From assembly GCA_052388455.1 (NCBI GenBank), contig JBQTIA010000092.1, forward strand, positions 1-64,000: DNA of 64,000 bases. Reading direction: 5' to 3'. Origin of the DNA: CAZSNH01 sp052388455 (GTDB taxonomy: Bacteria > Pseudomonadota > Alphaproteobacteria > Rhizobiales > Hyphomicrobiaceae). The translations under genes were made by a program, and so were the position numbers. This document shows positions 1-8,707 of the stretch, one piece after another (within the stretch, counting starts at the first letter, position 1; each line of letters starts with the position of its first letter). Below the pieces are notes generated by a model. That model worked only from the letters and a program-made list of their open reading frames with translations. It was not told the DNA's origin and did not search any database.

Positions 1-124
1 CTTGCTGTTCGGCTAGCGGTTCCCATCACCAGGGTCCGCAGAGGACTTTCACCTCCAAGTCATCGGCCGGATACCACCCCGGCCAAACAGTGCCTTGCGG
101 CACCACGCGCCATGCCTGGCGCAC
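1..124 (-). mobile_element. group II intron (class C-like), 5' portion, cut by window edge
   Basis: Read leftward from position 124, the sequence begins GTGCGCCAGGCATGGCGCG, which fits the GUGYG 5' end and first helix of bacterial group IIC introns. It continues with 'GGAGGTGAAAGTCCTC' (about 42-57) and 'TAGCCGAACAGCAAG' (about 1-15), both typical of group II domain I. The element starts 7 bases after the carD terminator stem, which is the usual target of class C introns: an intrinsic terminator hairpin followed by a T-rich 5' exon. The reverse transcriptase/maturase gene, if intact, would lie beyond the left edge, so mobility cannot be judged. Confidence 0.8.
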
Positions 125-156
125 CAACAAAACGCCCGGCATCGCTGCCGGGCGTT
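125..156 (-). terminator. rho-independent terminator of carD
   Basis: A perfect 11-bp inverted repeat (131-141 and 146-156) has a 4-base loop and is followed on the minus strand by TTTTGTTG. It lies 28 bases beyond the carD stop codon. The T-rich tail runs straight into the intron boundary at 124. Confidence 0.85.
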
Positions 157-183
157 CGAAGATTCTCTCTCGTGCCAAGTGCC

Positions 184-1218
184 TCAGGCGGCCTCGGCCT
201 CTTCGGCGACGCGACGGCCCTTGGCGCTCTTGGACAGCACCTCGGTGATCCGCTGAACGGCGCCACGCTCGTCGAGCTTCTCCACCGCCGCGAGCTCGCG
301 CGACATGCGGTCGAGTGCGTCCTCATAGAGCTGTCGCTCCGAATACGACTGCTCGGGCTGCGCCTCGGAGCGATAGAGGTCACGGACCACCTCGGCGATC
401 GCGATCAGATCGCCCGAGTTGATTTTCGCGACGTACTCCTGCGCCCGCCGGCTCCACATCGTACGCTTGATGCGTGCTCGGCCCTTCAAGGTTTCCATCG
501 CCCGCTTGACCAGCGCCTCGTCCGCCAGCTTTCGCATGCCGACGCTGGCCAGCTTGCCGGTCGGCACGCGGAGCGTCAGCTTCTCCTTTTCGAAGGTGAT
601 GACGAACAGCTCCAGCGCCATGCCGGCGATTTCCTGCTCTTCGATGCCGACGATCCGACCGACGCCGTGCGCCGGATAGACCACGAACTCGTTGGTCTTG
701 AACCCGTGACGCTGGCTGACCGGTTTCTTCGGCACGGCAGCAGCGGCCGCTGGCGCCGGGGCAACCGGAGCCTTGGGAGCCATAGCCTTGGCCGGCACCT
801 GTGTCGGCACCGGAGCGGTGATGCGCGGCATGCCCGACTTGGCCAGAGCCGCCGCCTGCTGAGGACGCGGCGGCACAGCGATGGCCTGACCCGCCTTGGG
901 GGGGGCCGTCATCTTCTTGACCGAGTGGGACTGCACCGGTCCTGCCTGAGCGGCCGGCCGAGCCGGCGCCGCAACCGTATGCGGCTTCGTGCCGATCGTG
1001 ACCGGCTTGATTGCTGCGACCGGCTTGGCTGCGGCCTTGGCAACCGGAACCGTCGACTTGGATTTGCCGGCGACGACGGGCGTCGCCCGCACCGGGGCAG
1101 CGGCAGCGGGTCGCGACTTGGCCGTCACCTTGGACGCGGGCGCCTTCGGCACCGCCTTTTTGGCGGGCTGGGGCTTCGCGTGCACGGGCTTCGGCGCGTT
1201 TTTTGACTTCTGGGCCAT
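184..1218 (-). CDS. carD: CarD/CdnL-family RNA polymerase-binding transcription regulator with long Lys/Ala/Pro N-terminal tail
   Basis: The last ~170 of 344 residues form a CarD_CdnL_TRCF domain, starting 'GFKTNEFVVYPAHGVGRI' at about residue 172. It has the RNA polymerase-binding beta domain followed by the helical DNA-binding part. CarD proteins stabilise open promoter complexes, notably at ribosomal promoters. Residues 1-170 are low-complexity, rich in Lys, Ala and Pro, and resemble histone H1 tails; most CarD proteins lack a tail this long. The ATG at 1218 is preceded by a purine-rich GAGAGTGAGA stretch. An internal Met (about 130 or 146) as start cannot be excluded. fdxA, an S4 protein and a helicase lie upstream on the same strand, a block often seen in Hyphomicrobiales. 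Confidence 0.9.
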   Translation of the reverse strand: MAQKSKNAPKPVHAKPQPAKKAVPKAPASKVTAKSRPAAAAPVRATPVVAGKSKSTVPVAKAAAKPVAAIKPVTIGTKPHTVAAPARPAAQAGPVQSHSVKKMTAPPKAGQAIAVPPRPQQAAALAKSGMPRITAPVPTQVPAKAMAPKAPVAPAPAAAAAVPKKPVSQRHGFKTNEFVVYPAHGVGRIVGIEEQEIAGMALELFVITFEKEKLTLRVPTGKLASVGMRKLADEALVKRAMETLKGRARIKRTMWSRRAQEYVAKINSGDLIAIAEVVRDLYRSEAQPEQSYSERQLYEDALDRMSRELAAVEKLDERGAVQRITEVLSKSAKGRRVAEEAEAA

Positions 1219-1244
1219 CGTCGTCTCACTCTCTTCTCACACAT

Positions 1245-1272
1245 GTGCGGGCCTCCGGGGGGTGGCCCGCAC
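1245..1272 (-). promoter_or_regulatory. hairpin in the carD 5' leader
   Basis: A perfect 9-bp inverted repeat (1245-1253 GTGCGGGCC; 1264-1272 GGCCCGCAC) with a 10-base loop lies 26 bases upstream of the carD ATG and just before its ribosome binding region. It could modulate translation or be a protein site. No function is demonstrated by the sequence. Confidence 0.4.
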
Positions 1273-1784
1273 CAAGACCACCGCGAGGTGGCCTCAAATC
1301 CATCGGCGACTCTCAATCGCCGCAGAACAACCCCGGTTCGCCGCGCGTCCGAGGGTCACAAGTCCAATGAAGTAAAGCCGGGTCCGGTTGAGCCGGGTCA
1401 TTTGCCGCGTTCGTAATTTCCGGCTCTCCAGTGTCATACGATCCGGATCGAGCCGCTCTAGATCCAGGGATCCCGAGCAGTCGAAGGCGCGCAGTCAAAG
1501 GGCGTCGGGCTTCGGCAGGTGACCATATGGGGCGTGATGCGACACACCAAGCTTATGCTGCTCCAGGCATGCTCTGGAACAGATCTCCACCTCCCAATCC
1601 GATCCCCGCCAAAGGGTCGATCATGACGTTACGAGAGGTTGTAACACATTTTTCATTCAAAATGAAGGGGGCGCGACGTTAACAATGTCCACCCGCTTAA
1701 GCAACAGAGTAAAGTTCGCAGATTGCAAATCTCGTCGGAACCGCGCCCGCCTGCGTCTGGCATGACTACGAAGAACTCAAATGT
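1273..1784. other. intergenic region between carD and fdxA
   Basis: This stretch must hold the carD promoter and the end of the fdxA transcript. I see no convincing -35/-10 pair and no strong terminator. The open frames here (for example 1431-1682 plus) have no coding character. The part from about 1615 to 1735 is noticeably richer in A and T than its surroundings. Confidence 0.5.
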
Positions 1785-2123
1785 TCAGTCTCCAGCTCCT
1801 GGCTCGGCGGTAAAATACTTATTATACTTGTCTTGTTCATCCTTGAATTTGTCTGCATCCGGAGGTGCCGGCTTCTTCGAAGTGATGTTCGGCCACTTGT
1901 CCGAATACTCGCGATTGAGCGACAGCCACTTGTCGAGATTGGACTCCGTATCAGGCTTGATGGCTTCGACCGGGCATTCCGGCTCGCACACGCCGCAGTC
2001 GATGCACTCGTCAGGATGAATGACGAGCATGTTCTCGCCTTCGTAGAAACAGTCGACCGGGCAGACTTCAACGCAGTCGGTGTACTTACACTTGATGCAG
2101 TTTTCATTGACAATGTAAGTCAT
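1785..2123 (-). CDS. fdxA: seven-iron ferredoxin FdxA
   Basis: This 112-residue small acidic electron carrier begins 'MTYIVNENCIKCKYTDC'. The first Cys set (C9, C12, C17, C21 followed by Pro) and the second set 'CIDCGVCEPECP' match the 7Fe ferredoxins that carry one 3Fe-4S and one 4Fe-4S cluster. The C-terminal half (about 55-112) is the Lys/Asp-rich tail usual in alphaproteobacterial FdxA. The ATG start gives the standard family length. It lies between the S4-domain gene upstream and carD downstream, all on the minus strand. The redox partner cannot be read from the sequence. Confidence 0.95.
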   Translation of the reverse strand: MTYIVNENCIKCKYTDCVEVCPVDCFYEGENMLVIHPDECIDCGVCEPECPVEAIKPDTESNLDKWLSLNREYSDKWPNITSKKPAPPDADKFKDEQDKYNKYFTAEPGAGD

Positions 2124-2260
2124 TCGGAAGTCCTGGACTGCGAAGCATTGGGATCAGCAAACAGCCTATAGCAGTGTCCGCCGTCGAGGCCAATCTCCGC
2201 GAGGAACAACTCTTCACGTCCGGTCCGCCGCGCCGATAGCGGACCCGTTGTCGATCCCGG

Positions 2261-2689
2261 CTATCGCCCCTGCAGCCGGTCGATGACACGCCGGTCGCGC
2301 TTGGTCGGACGGCCGCTGCCGGCATCCCGGAGTCCCGCCTTGGCCTCGGTAGCGCTGCCCGACGCGGACAGCCCGGCCTCGGGTGGCGGGGTGAGGTCCT
2401 CGTACAGCCGGACGGCCTCACTGGCCGGGCCGCGCCGCTCGCCGGGTGCCACGACCTTCAGCACTCGAACGGCCTTGGCGATGTTCGACGTGATCACATC
2501 CCCTGACCGCACCAGCTGGCTCGGCTTCTCAGCCCGCACCCGATTGACCCGGATACGGCCGGCAGTGATGTGGGTGGCGGCCAGGGTCCGTGATTTGACG
2601 ACCCGCGCGAACCAAAGCCACTTGTCGAGCCGCTGCGCGGTGCCGGGAGCACCGCCAGCCGGATCGGCAATGCGGGCATCCGCCGTCAC
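2261..2689 (-). CDS. S4-domain RNA-binding protein (Hsp15-like)
   Basis: The 142-residue protein has an S4 RNA-binding fold at about residues 18-85: 'QRLDKWLWFARVVKSRTLA', then 'ITAGRIRVNRVRAEKPSQLV' and 'GDVI'. This is the arrangement of Hsp15 (HslR), which binds free 50S subunits carrying nascent chains. The C-terminus is basic and disordered. The start is a GTG that overlaps the TGA of the upstream helicase by GTGA, so the two are probably translationally coupled. Family assignment is firm; the exact ribosomal role is inferred from Hsp15. Confidence 0.88.
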   Translation of the reverse strand: MTADARIADPAGGAPGTAQRLDKWLWFARVVKSRTLAATHITAGRIRVNRVRAEKPSQLVRSGDVITSNIAKAVRVLKVVAPGERRGPASEAVRLYEDLTPPPEAGLSASGSATEAKAGLRDAGSGRPTKRDRRVIDRLQGR

Positions 2690-5600
2690 GACGAGCTTTT
2701 TTCCTTGATCTGCTGCTCGAGCTTTTCACGCAGGGCGCCGAGCGAGGCGAAGGGCGAATCCGGGTCGGCGACCTTGCGGGGCGGCGCCGCGTAACGAACG
2801 TCGGACGGCCGGTCGTCGCGACGCCGGTCACGATCGCGGTCGCGATTGCCGTCGCGCCGGCCTTTGAACGGACCGCCGTCGCGGGGCCTCTCGCCACCCT
2901 CCCGGGGACGGTTTCGGCCGCCCTCCCGACGCTCTCCATCCTCGCGGCGGCCCCAGCGCTTCTCTCCGCCCCGGCCACCACCGGCAGCGCGAGACTCGGC
3001 GCCATCCGCCGCGATCGCCGGCGTCGGCGTCTCTGGAATGGCCCCGGCTGTCGGCTGGGATGCGACGACGATCGGAGCCGGCGACGGCGTCGGACCGTTC
3101 GGCTTCGGCTCGCCTGGGCGATGTCCGTGCCGGGACCTGCGACCCCGGTTCTTGCCGGCGTGCCGACCGCCACCATGGGGATCGTCCCTTTGATGCCGGC
3201 GCGGACGCCAGATCTCCTCGAACTTCGGCTCCTCTCCGTCCGCCGGCGCGGCGTCGGCAGCGACTCCGGCGGCCGATGCGCTGGCCTCTTCTGCGGACGC
3301 CGGCGCGACCTCCGGAGGTTCTGTCGCGGCGGCGGATTCGACACCATCCGCCGCATCAGCCGGAGACCCGGATGCAGAGGCCCCAACGGCGGCCGACGGC
3401 GCCGTGGCGGCGGCTGGCGCGAGGCTGCGCTTCTCGGAGCGGAAGCCCAGGGCACGCAGCACGGCGCCGAGTTCGTCCGGCGAGCAGCCGAGCAGCGACA
3501 TCATCTCCGGAGTGACCGTGAAGGCGCCCTCACCGGTGGCACCACGCGGCGGCTTACCATCCGAGCCCTCAACCTTCTTCCAGGCCAGCAGCGGCCGGAT
3601 GACATCGGCGAGGCGCTCGAGAATGTCGATGCGAATGGCGCGGGGACCGGACACATGGAAGCCGCATGCCCGGTAGAAGGCTTCCGGAATATCTGCGTTG
3701 GCGCCGGTCGACGTCAGACCGGCCCGCGGAGGCTCGGGCAAAGTCTCGGGCGTCAGACCATGGGCGCCGGCGTTCTTCAGGCCCCACAAGGTCAGCGCCA
3801 GCTCGGCGGCGGCCGGCTTCAGCAGCACGGGGAAGAACACGTTGAACGCGCCGAACCGGACGCCGTATTTGCGAAGCTGCGCGCGCGCCGTCTGATCAAG
3901 GCTGGCGATCTCGTCGGCCACCTGATCGCGCTTCAGGATACCGAAGCTCTCGCCGAGGCGAAACGCGATGCCGCGCGCCAGACCGGTCACGTCGGTGGCC
4001 TGGCCGACCTCGACCAGCGGTTTCAACTTGTCGGAGATGAGCGCGGTGATCCAGGTATCGAGCCGCGCCTGCACCTTCTCCTTGTCCGCGACCGACAGAT
4101 GCTCGTCGGCGAGCAGGATCACGGACGGTTTAAGCACGTTTTCACCCGGCTCCAGCCGCGCGATGTCTTCCTCGTGCCAGATGACGCGTCCGGAGCGGGT
4201 GAGCTTGAACGCCTCCGCCTTCGCAGCGACAACGCGGCGCGCCCGCATCCCGAGCTCACGCGAGAGGACCTGGGCCGCGGCATGGCGCGTCGCTTTGCCG
4301 TGCACGTCGCCGGCCCGCGTATCGGGCACGAAGCGGAAACCCTTCAGCCAGCCGACGAAGTGATTTTCGACATTGATGGCGCCATCGCTGGCGATCTCGG
4401 CATTCAGCTCCTCCTTGTCGCGCATCCCCTTCATCAAGGCGCTGGTGCGCCGGTCGACGAAGCGTTGCGTGAGACATTCGTGCAGGGCGTCGGAGAGGTT
4501 GTCCTCGATCTGCCGGGTGCGCTGCTGCCAGTGCTCCGGATCCTTAAGCCAGTCGGCCCGGTTGGAGACGAACGTCCATGTGCGGATGTGAGCGATTCGG
4601 TTGGCGAGCGTATCGATGTCGCCGTCGGTGCGGTCGGCGAACGCCACCTGCTTGGCGAACCAGTCCTCCGGCACCACGCCGTCGGGGCCTTGCAGGAACT
4701 TGTAGAGGGTGGAGACCAGCTCGGAATGATTCTGCGACGAGATCTTGCGATAGTCGGGAACTTGGCACACGTCCCAGAGCCGCATCACGCTGGCCGGACT
4801 CGAGGCCATGTCCGCGATCTCTCGATCCCCGGATACGGTCTCGAGCGCCAGCACGTCATCGGCCATACGCGCCCGCGTCAGCCGTGGTTCGCGGGGCAAT
4901 TCGCGCAGGCTTTCGCGCAGTCGCTCGAGCGTCTGGAATTCGAGATTGCGGCTGCGCCACTGCAGCGTGCGGACGCTGTCGAAGGTATGGTTCTCCAGCC
5001 GCTCGATGGTATCGCTATCGAAGGGCTCGGCCGAGCCGGTCACGCCGAAGCTGCCGTCGTTCATGTGCCGGCCCGCGCGGCCGGCGATCTGCGCCAGCTC
5101 GCCGGGCGTGAGATTGCGGTGGTTCTGACCGTCGAATTTGCGCGACGCGGTAAACGCCACGTGATCGACATCGAGGTTGAGGCCCATGCCGATGGCGTCC
5201 GTCGCCACCAGGAACTCGACATCTCCCGACTGGTAGAGCGCCACCTGAGCATTCCGGGTGCGCGGAGAAAGAGCGCCGAGCACCACCGCCGTACCGCCGC
5301 GCTGCCGCCGGATCAGCTCGGCGATCGCGTACACTTCGCTGGCCGAGAAAGCGATGACCGCGGTGCGCGCCGGCAATCGCGTAATCTTCTTTTCACCCGC
5401 ATAGGTGAGCTTCGACAGCCGCGGTCGCGAGATGAAGTTGGCGCCGGGAATGAGGTCCGAGATGGCATCCCGCATGGTCTGTGCGCCGAGCAGGAACGTC
5501 TCCGAACGGCCGCGCGAATGCAGCAGGCGGTCTGTGAAGACGTGCCCGCGCTCGGGATCGGCCGCGAGCTGGATCTCGTCGATGGCGAGAAAGTCGACGT

Positions 5601-5874
5601 CGACATTGCGCGGCATCGCCTCGACGGTCGCGACCCAGTAGCGCGCACGCTCGGGCTTGATCTTCTCTTCCCCGGTGATCAGCGCGACCTTGTCGGCGCC
5701 GATCCGGTTCGCGATCTTGTCATAGACTTCCCGCGCGAGAAGCCGCAGCGGCAAGCCGATCATGCCGCTCTCGTGGCCGAGCATGCGCTCGATGGCGAGA
5801 TAGGTTTTGCCGGTGTTGGTCGGCCCGAGCACGGCCGTGACGTTGCGAATGCGCGATTCGAAGTCGCTGGCCAT
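2686..5874 (-). CDS. SUV3-like DExH-box RNA helicase with C-terminal RGG/Arg-rich tail
   Basis: This is a 1062-residue superfamily 2 helicase. Walker A is 'GPTNTGKT' (17-24), the DEIQ box is at about 99-102, and motif VI is 'QIAGRAGR' near residue 265. It resembles mitochondrial SUV3 and the alphaproteobacterial helicase usually encoded before an S4 gene and fdxA. From about residue 830 the chain becomes Ala-rich and then extremely Arg/Gly/Asp-rich, with blocks such as GGGRGG, RRDGNRDRDRDRRRDD and GGERPRDGG. Such RGG tails bind RNA and can drive condensate formation. RNA unwinding or degradosome work is inferred. The ATG at 5874 has an upstream AGGGAGG. Confidence 0.9.
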   Translation of the reverse strand: MASDFESRIRNVTAVLGPTNTGKTYLAIERMLGHESGMIGLPLRLLAREVYDKIANRIGADKVALITGEEKIKPERARYWVATVEAMPRNVDVDFLAIDEIQLAADPERGHVFTDRLLHSRGRSETFLLGAQTMRDAISDLIPGANFISRPRLSKLTYAGEKKITRLPARTAVIAFSASEVYAIAELIRRQRGGTAVVLGALSPRTRNAQVALYQSGDVEFLVATDAIGMGLNLDVDHVAFTASRKFDGQNHRNLTPGELAQIAGRAGRHMNDGSFGVTGSAEPFDSDTIERLENHTFDSVRTLQWRSRNLEFQTLERLRESLRELPREPRLTRARMADDVLALETVSGDREIADMASSPASVMRLWDVCQVPDYRKISSQNHSELVSTLYKFLQGPDGVVPEDWFAKQVAFADRTDGDIDTLANRIAHIRTWTFVSNRADWLKDPEHWQQRTRQIEDNLSDALHECLTQRFVDRRTSALMKGMRDKEELNAEIASDGAINVENHFVGWLKGFRFVPDTRAGDVHGKATRHAAAQVLSRELGMRARRVVAAKAEAFKLTRSGRVIWHEEDIARLEPGENVLKPSVILLADEHLSVADKEKVQARLDTWITALISDKLKPLVEVGQATDVTGLARGIAFRLGESFGILKRDQVADEIASLDQTARAQLRKYGVRFGAFNVFFPVLLKPAAAELALTLWGLKNAGAHGLTPETLPEPPRAGLTSTGANADIPEAFYRACGFHVSGPRAIRIDILERLADVIRPLLAWKKVEGSDGKPPRGATGEGAFTVTPEMMSLLGCSPDELGAVLRALGFRSEKRSLAPAAATAPSAAVGASASGSPADAADGVESAAATEPPEVAPASAEEASASAAGVAADAAPADGEEPKFEEIWRPRRHQRDDPHGGGRHAGKNRGRRSRHGHRPGEPKPNGPTPSPAPIVVASQPTAGAIPETPTPAIAADGAESRAAGGGRGGEKRWGRREDGERREGGRNRPREGGERPRDGGPFKGRRDGNRDRDRDRRRDDRPSDVRYAAPPRKVADPDSPFASLGALREKLEQQIKEKSSS

Positions 5875-6050
5875 GGCCTAGGACCTCCCTCTCAAGGTTG
5901 CCCTGGCATTGCATCGCGCGGCAGCGAGATCAAGTCATTCTTGCAGGTTCACCCAAGGCTTCCAGCGCCGGCGCACGGTGCAGGTCTGTCACGCGGCAGA
6001 CATCGGCGGACGCAAGATTGGAATGCTTCCGAAGAGGCGCTCGATCTGCG

Positions 6051-6908
6051 TCAATCGACCAGAGCCAGCGCACCATCTGTCTGGGTTTCGACATCGACCT
6101 TCGCGGCCTCGATCACGGCGTCGCCGGCCATGGTCGGAATGACGACGCGGTGCGGCACCATCAGTCCGGCGGATGCGACATGGCGAAATGCGATCTCGAT
6201 GCCGTTGCTCTCAGCCAGCGAGCGCGTCTCGCTGGTATCGCGATAGCCCGAGATTGGCGTGTATTTGATCCGGCACACGATCAGAGCTGGCTGTTCTCCG
6301 CCTTTAGTTGCGCCGCGAAGCGCCTCCCGTCGCCGCTCGATCAGCGTCAGATCGAAGCGCTGCTTGCCGTCGAAGATGGCGAGCCGGCGGCCGCAGGGAT
6401 TTTCTCCTTCAGGACGTGCCAGAGTGAGGATGGCGCTCAGCGGGTCGAGGGCGTTTTTGAGGTGCTGGCGTTCCAGAGGGACCGTGTCGGGTCCGCTCAC
6501 CGTGGCCGGCTCGGACGTGAGCGTGGTGATCTCGTTGCCCGTGAAGGCCATGCGGACCGCTCCGCTGCGCAAGGTGCCGTCGAAGGTGAAGCTATAGCCC
6601 TGGGGCTGGGTCGCGCGTCCGGCGAGAACCCCGGACACGCGGGTCACGCCGTGCCATTTGAAGGCGCCGAGCAGTGCGGAAAGGCTCACATCGCTGTCGG
6701 CGGTGTAGGTGCCAGCGGCCATCCGGGCGCGAAACGACAGCGATCCCAGGTCGAAGCCGTTGAGAGAGATGGAGTAGGTGGCCGCAATTTCGACCGGCGG
6801 AAGCGGGCCGGTGCCCTTCATGATCTTCGGATCGGCTCCGCAAGGCTGCCCGAGGACGGCGGCGAAGGCCGGGACGGCCAACAGACGCAACCACAACGAC
6901 GGCTTCAT
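6051..6908 (-). CDS. DUF3108 domain protein, exported
   Basis: This 285-residue protein begins with a signal peptide (MKPSLWLRLLAVPAFAAVLG, probable cleavage before DPK). The rest matches the DUF3108 pattern seen in alphaproteobacteria near rpmB: 'ATYSISLNGFDLGSLSF', 'TRVSGVLAG', and 'RFDLTLIERR' before a terminal 'VPHRVVIPT'. Residues are mostly beta-strand formers, consistent with a periplasmic or outer-membrane-linked fold. No catalytic motif is visible and function is unknown. It is divergent from rpmB, with a shared ~330-base intergenic region. Confidence 0.8.
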   Translation of the reverse strand: MKPSLWLRLLAVPAFAAVLGQPCGADPKIMKGTGPLPPVEIAATYSISLNGFDLGSLSFRARMAAGTYTADSDVSLSALLGAFKWHGVTRVSGVLAGRATQPQGYSFTFDGTLRSGAVRMAFTGNEITTLTSEPATVSGPDTVPLERQHLKNALDPLSAILTLARPEGENPCGRRLAIFDGKQRFDLTLIERRREALRGATKGGEQPALIVCRIKYTPISGYRDTSETRSLAESNGIEIAFRHVASAGLMVPHRVVIPTMAGDAVIEAAKVDVETQTDGALALVD

Positions 6909-7097
6909 GTTCTTTCGCTCCCTTCCGGTGCGGATCGACTGCCGCGGGCCGGGACATAAGGATGTGGGTCAGGTACGCTGGATGACATCATGCGCGGCAA
7001 GGGTAAATAGTTCACTCAACAGCGCCCCGATTTAGGTCGGCCCCTGGCTGTCCGAGGTTCGCCTTGTGGCACGACGACCCGCCCGCTTGGCGGCGTT

Positions 7098-7125
7098 CTT
7101 GACGCCAAACGGCGCGGCGTATAGG
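7098..7125 (+). promoter_or_regulatory. rpmB: candidate sigma-70-type promoter for rpmB
   Basis: CTTGAC (7098-7103) and TATAGG (7120-7125) are separated by 16 bases and lie about 115 bases before the rpmB start. The rest of the 6909-7238 gap shows no other gene. The assignment rests on consensus only. Confidence 0.4.
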
Positions 7126-7238
7126 AAACCCCTGCTATTCGCTGGCGAACCTGCCGTGCGAAGCATCACTCATGAGCAAGCGACTGCCCCGCGCCCCATT
7201 CCGGGCCGCCGGGCCATTCCCACTGGAGAGACGACCCC

Positions 7239-7526
7239 ATGACGAGGCGCTGCGAACTGACAGGCAAGCTGCCGCTCTCCGGCAACATCGTGAGCCATGC
7301 CGAGAACAAGACCCGGCGCAAGTTCCGGCCCAATCTGGTCAACGTTACGCTGATCAGCGAGGCGCTGGACAAGCAGGTGAAGCTCCGCATCTCGGCCAGC
7401 GCGCTGAAAACCGTCGAGCATCGCGGGGGCCTTGACGCTTTCCTCGCCAAGGCGTCCGACGACGATCTGTCGCCGTCCTGCCTGAAGCTGAAGCGCGAGA
7501 TCAAAAAGAAGGCCAAGGCGGCCTGA
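7239..7526 (+). CDS. rpmB: 50S ribosomal protein L28
   Basis: The 95-residue protein begins 'MTRRCELTGKLPLSGNIVSHAENKTRRKF', the L28 signature. It is a structural protein of the large subunit. The ATG has GGAGAG nine bases upstream. The C-terminus is Lys-rich as in alphaproteobacterial L28. It is monocistronic: DUF3108 is divergent upstream and the phytase-like gene is convergent downstream. Confidence 0.97.
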   Translation: MTRRCELTGKLPLSGNIVSHAENKTRRKFRPNLVNVTLISEALDKQVKLRISASALKTVEHRGGLDAFLAKASDDDLSPSCLKLKREIKKKAKAA

Positions 7527-7577
7527 CCTTCGGGTCGTACCCTTCGCGCGACATTTTGCAGAGCAGAGATCCGGCCT

Positions 7578-8690
7578 TCACCTGGCCGCGATGACGCCTG
7601 CCGGCAGAATGAACTGCAACAGCACCGATCGCTGCAGCAAGGCATTGAAATTGTCGTCCGACATGACGGTCAGAACGGTTTCGCCATTGCGGCCGGCGTG
7701 AACCGCCAGCGCTTCCATATTGTCGATTTCCTGATTGAGATCAGCCTCGAGCAAGACCTCGCCGCCGATGACGGCGCCGGATTTCAGCTCGGTCGCCCGC
7801 AGCAGCCTCAACCGCATCTTCACGCCCTCTGTCCAGCGGAACCGGCGCTCCAGCACGATCAGACTGCCGTCGGGCAGCCCGGCCGCGTCCGTAATGTTGA
7901 ACCCACCGATGTCGGTCAGCGAGAATCGCTTCGCGTCGCCCGATCCCGTCCAGATCCAGCCAGCCAGATCCTTCTGCCCCGGCAGGACGTTTTCGGCGAA
8001 GGCAAGGACGTGGCCCTTCAGCGGACCCCCGCGCAGCACGGCGACGGCCTCGAAGCCGTCGTTGGACCTGAGCTTTTTCATTTCGGGCGGCAGAGCGAGG
8101 TAGCTGCTCGGCGCCTGCGGACCGCTCGAGTCGATGGCAAAACGACCGATCCGGTCGTTACCCTCGAAGGAGATCAGCAGATTGCCCTTCTCGACAGAGC
8201 CGTCGACCAGGGCCAGGGCTTCGGCATCGCGGTCGCGCGGCTTGGACAGCACCTTGCGGTCGAGCGCGGTCAACGGTCCGATGCGAACGCTCGAAAGGCC
8301 GGTCGGGCGGCGGCCGCTGTAGGCGATCTCGCCAGTCATCCACGTGCCGGCATCCGAAACGGCAATCATGCGCCGGCCAGCGGCATCCAGTGCCAGGCCC
8401 GACCAGCCGCCGAAATGCGGCGAGGCCGAGGTGAGCACGAGGCCGCCGACCCACTCCAGCTTGCCGAACCGGCGCTGCTCCGGCTTCTCCTTGTCGAAGC
8501 CGGCAAGTGCGCGGGCCTCGATGGTGATCGACTGCGGCTTCAGGCTGCGCGGATCGGGCTTGCCTTCCGCGAGCGCGATGCCGCCGGCCACGGCGACCGC
8601 CGTCACACCGACGCCGAGGCGTCGTTTCCAGCCGCCGGTTGGGCCGGCGAAACGGGCAATCCACGATCGGTCGAGGTTAACGGAGCGCAA
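7578..8690 (-). CDS. esterase-like activity of phytase family protein, exported
   Basis: This 370-residue protein has an N-terminal export segment (about 25-42, 'RLGVGVTAVAVAGGIALAEG'). A beta-propeller-like body carries 'GGWSGLALDAAGRRMIAVSDAG', 'RDRDAEALALVDG' and 'NDGFEAVAVL', typical of the phytase-like esterase family (Pfam Phytase-like). The N-terminal codon used is TTG; no nearby ATG serves the full export signal, so the start is uncertain. It lies 17 bases after cobT and is probably cotranscribed with it. Substrate unknown. Confidence 0.8.
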   Translation of the reverse strand: MRSVNLDRSWIARFAGPTGGWKRRLGVGVTAVAVAGGIALAEGKPDPRSLKPQSITIEARALAGFDKEKPEQRRFGKLEWVGGLVLTSASPHFGGWSGLALDAAGRRMIAVSDAGTWMTGEIAYSGRRPTGLSSVRIGPLTALDRKVLSKPRDRDAEALALVDGSVEKGNLLISFEGNDRIGRFAIDSSGPQAPSSYLALPPEMKKLRSNDGFEAVAVLRGGPLKGHVLAFAENVLPGQKDLAGWIWTGSGDAKRFSLTDIGGFNITDAAGLPDGSLIVLERRFRWTEGVKMRLRLLRATELKSGAVIGGEVLLEADLNQEIDNMEALAVHAGRNGETVLTVMSDDNFNALLQRSVLLQFILPAGVIAAR

Positions 8691-8707
8691 ACCGCTTTAT
8701 CCCTTGG

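Noticed and set aside
1431..1682. 83-residue plus frame between carD and fdxA
   Set aside because: No ribosome binding site, no family text and no coding character.
3121..6246. 1041-residue open frame on the plus strand
   Set aside because: It is exactly antisense to the helicase gene, made by GC-rich codon bias, and has no domain text.
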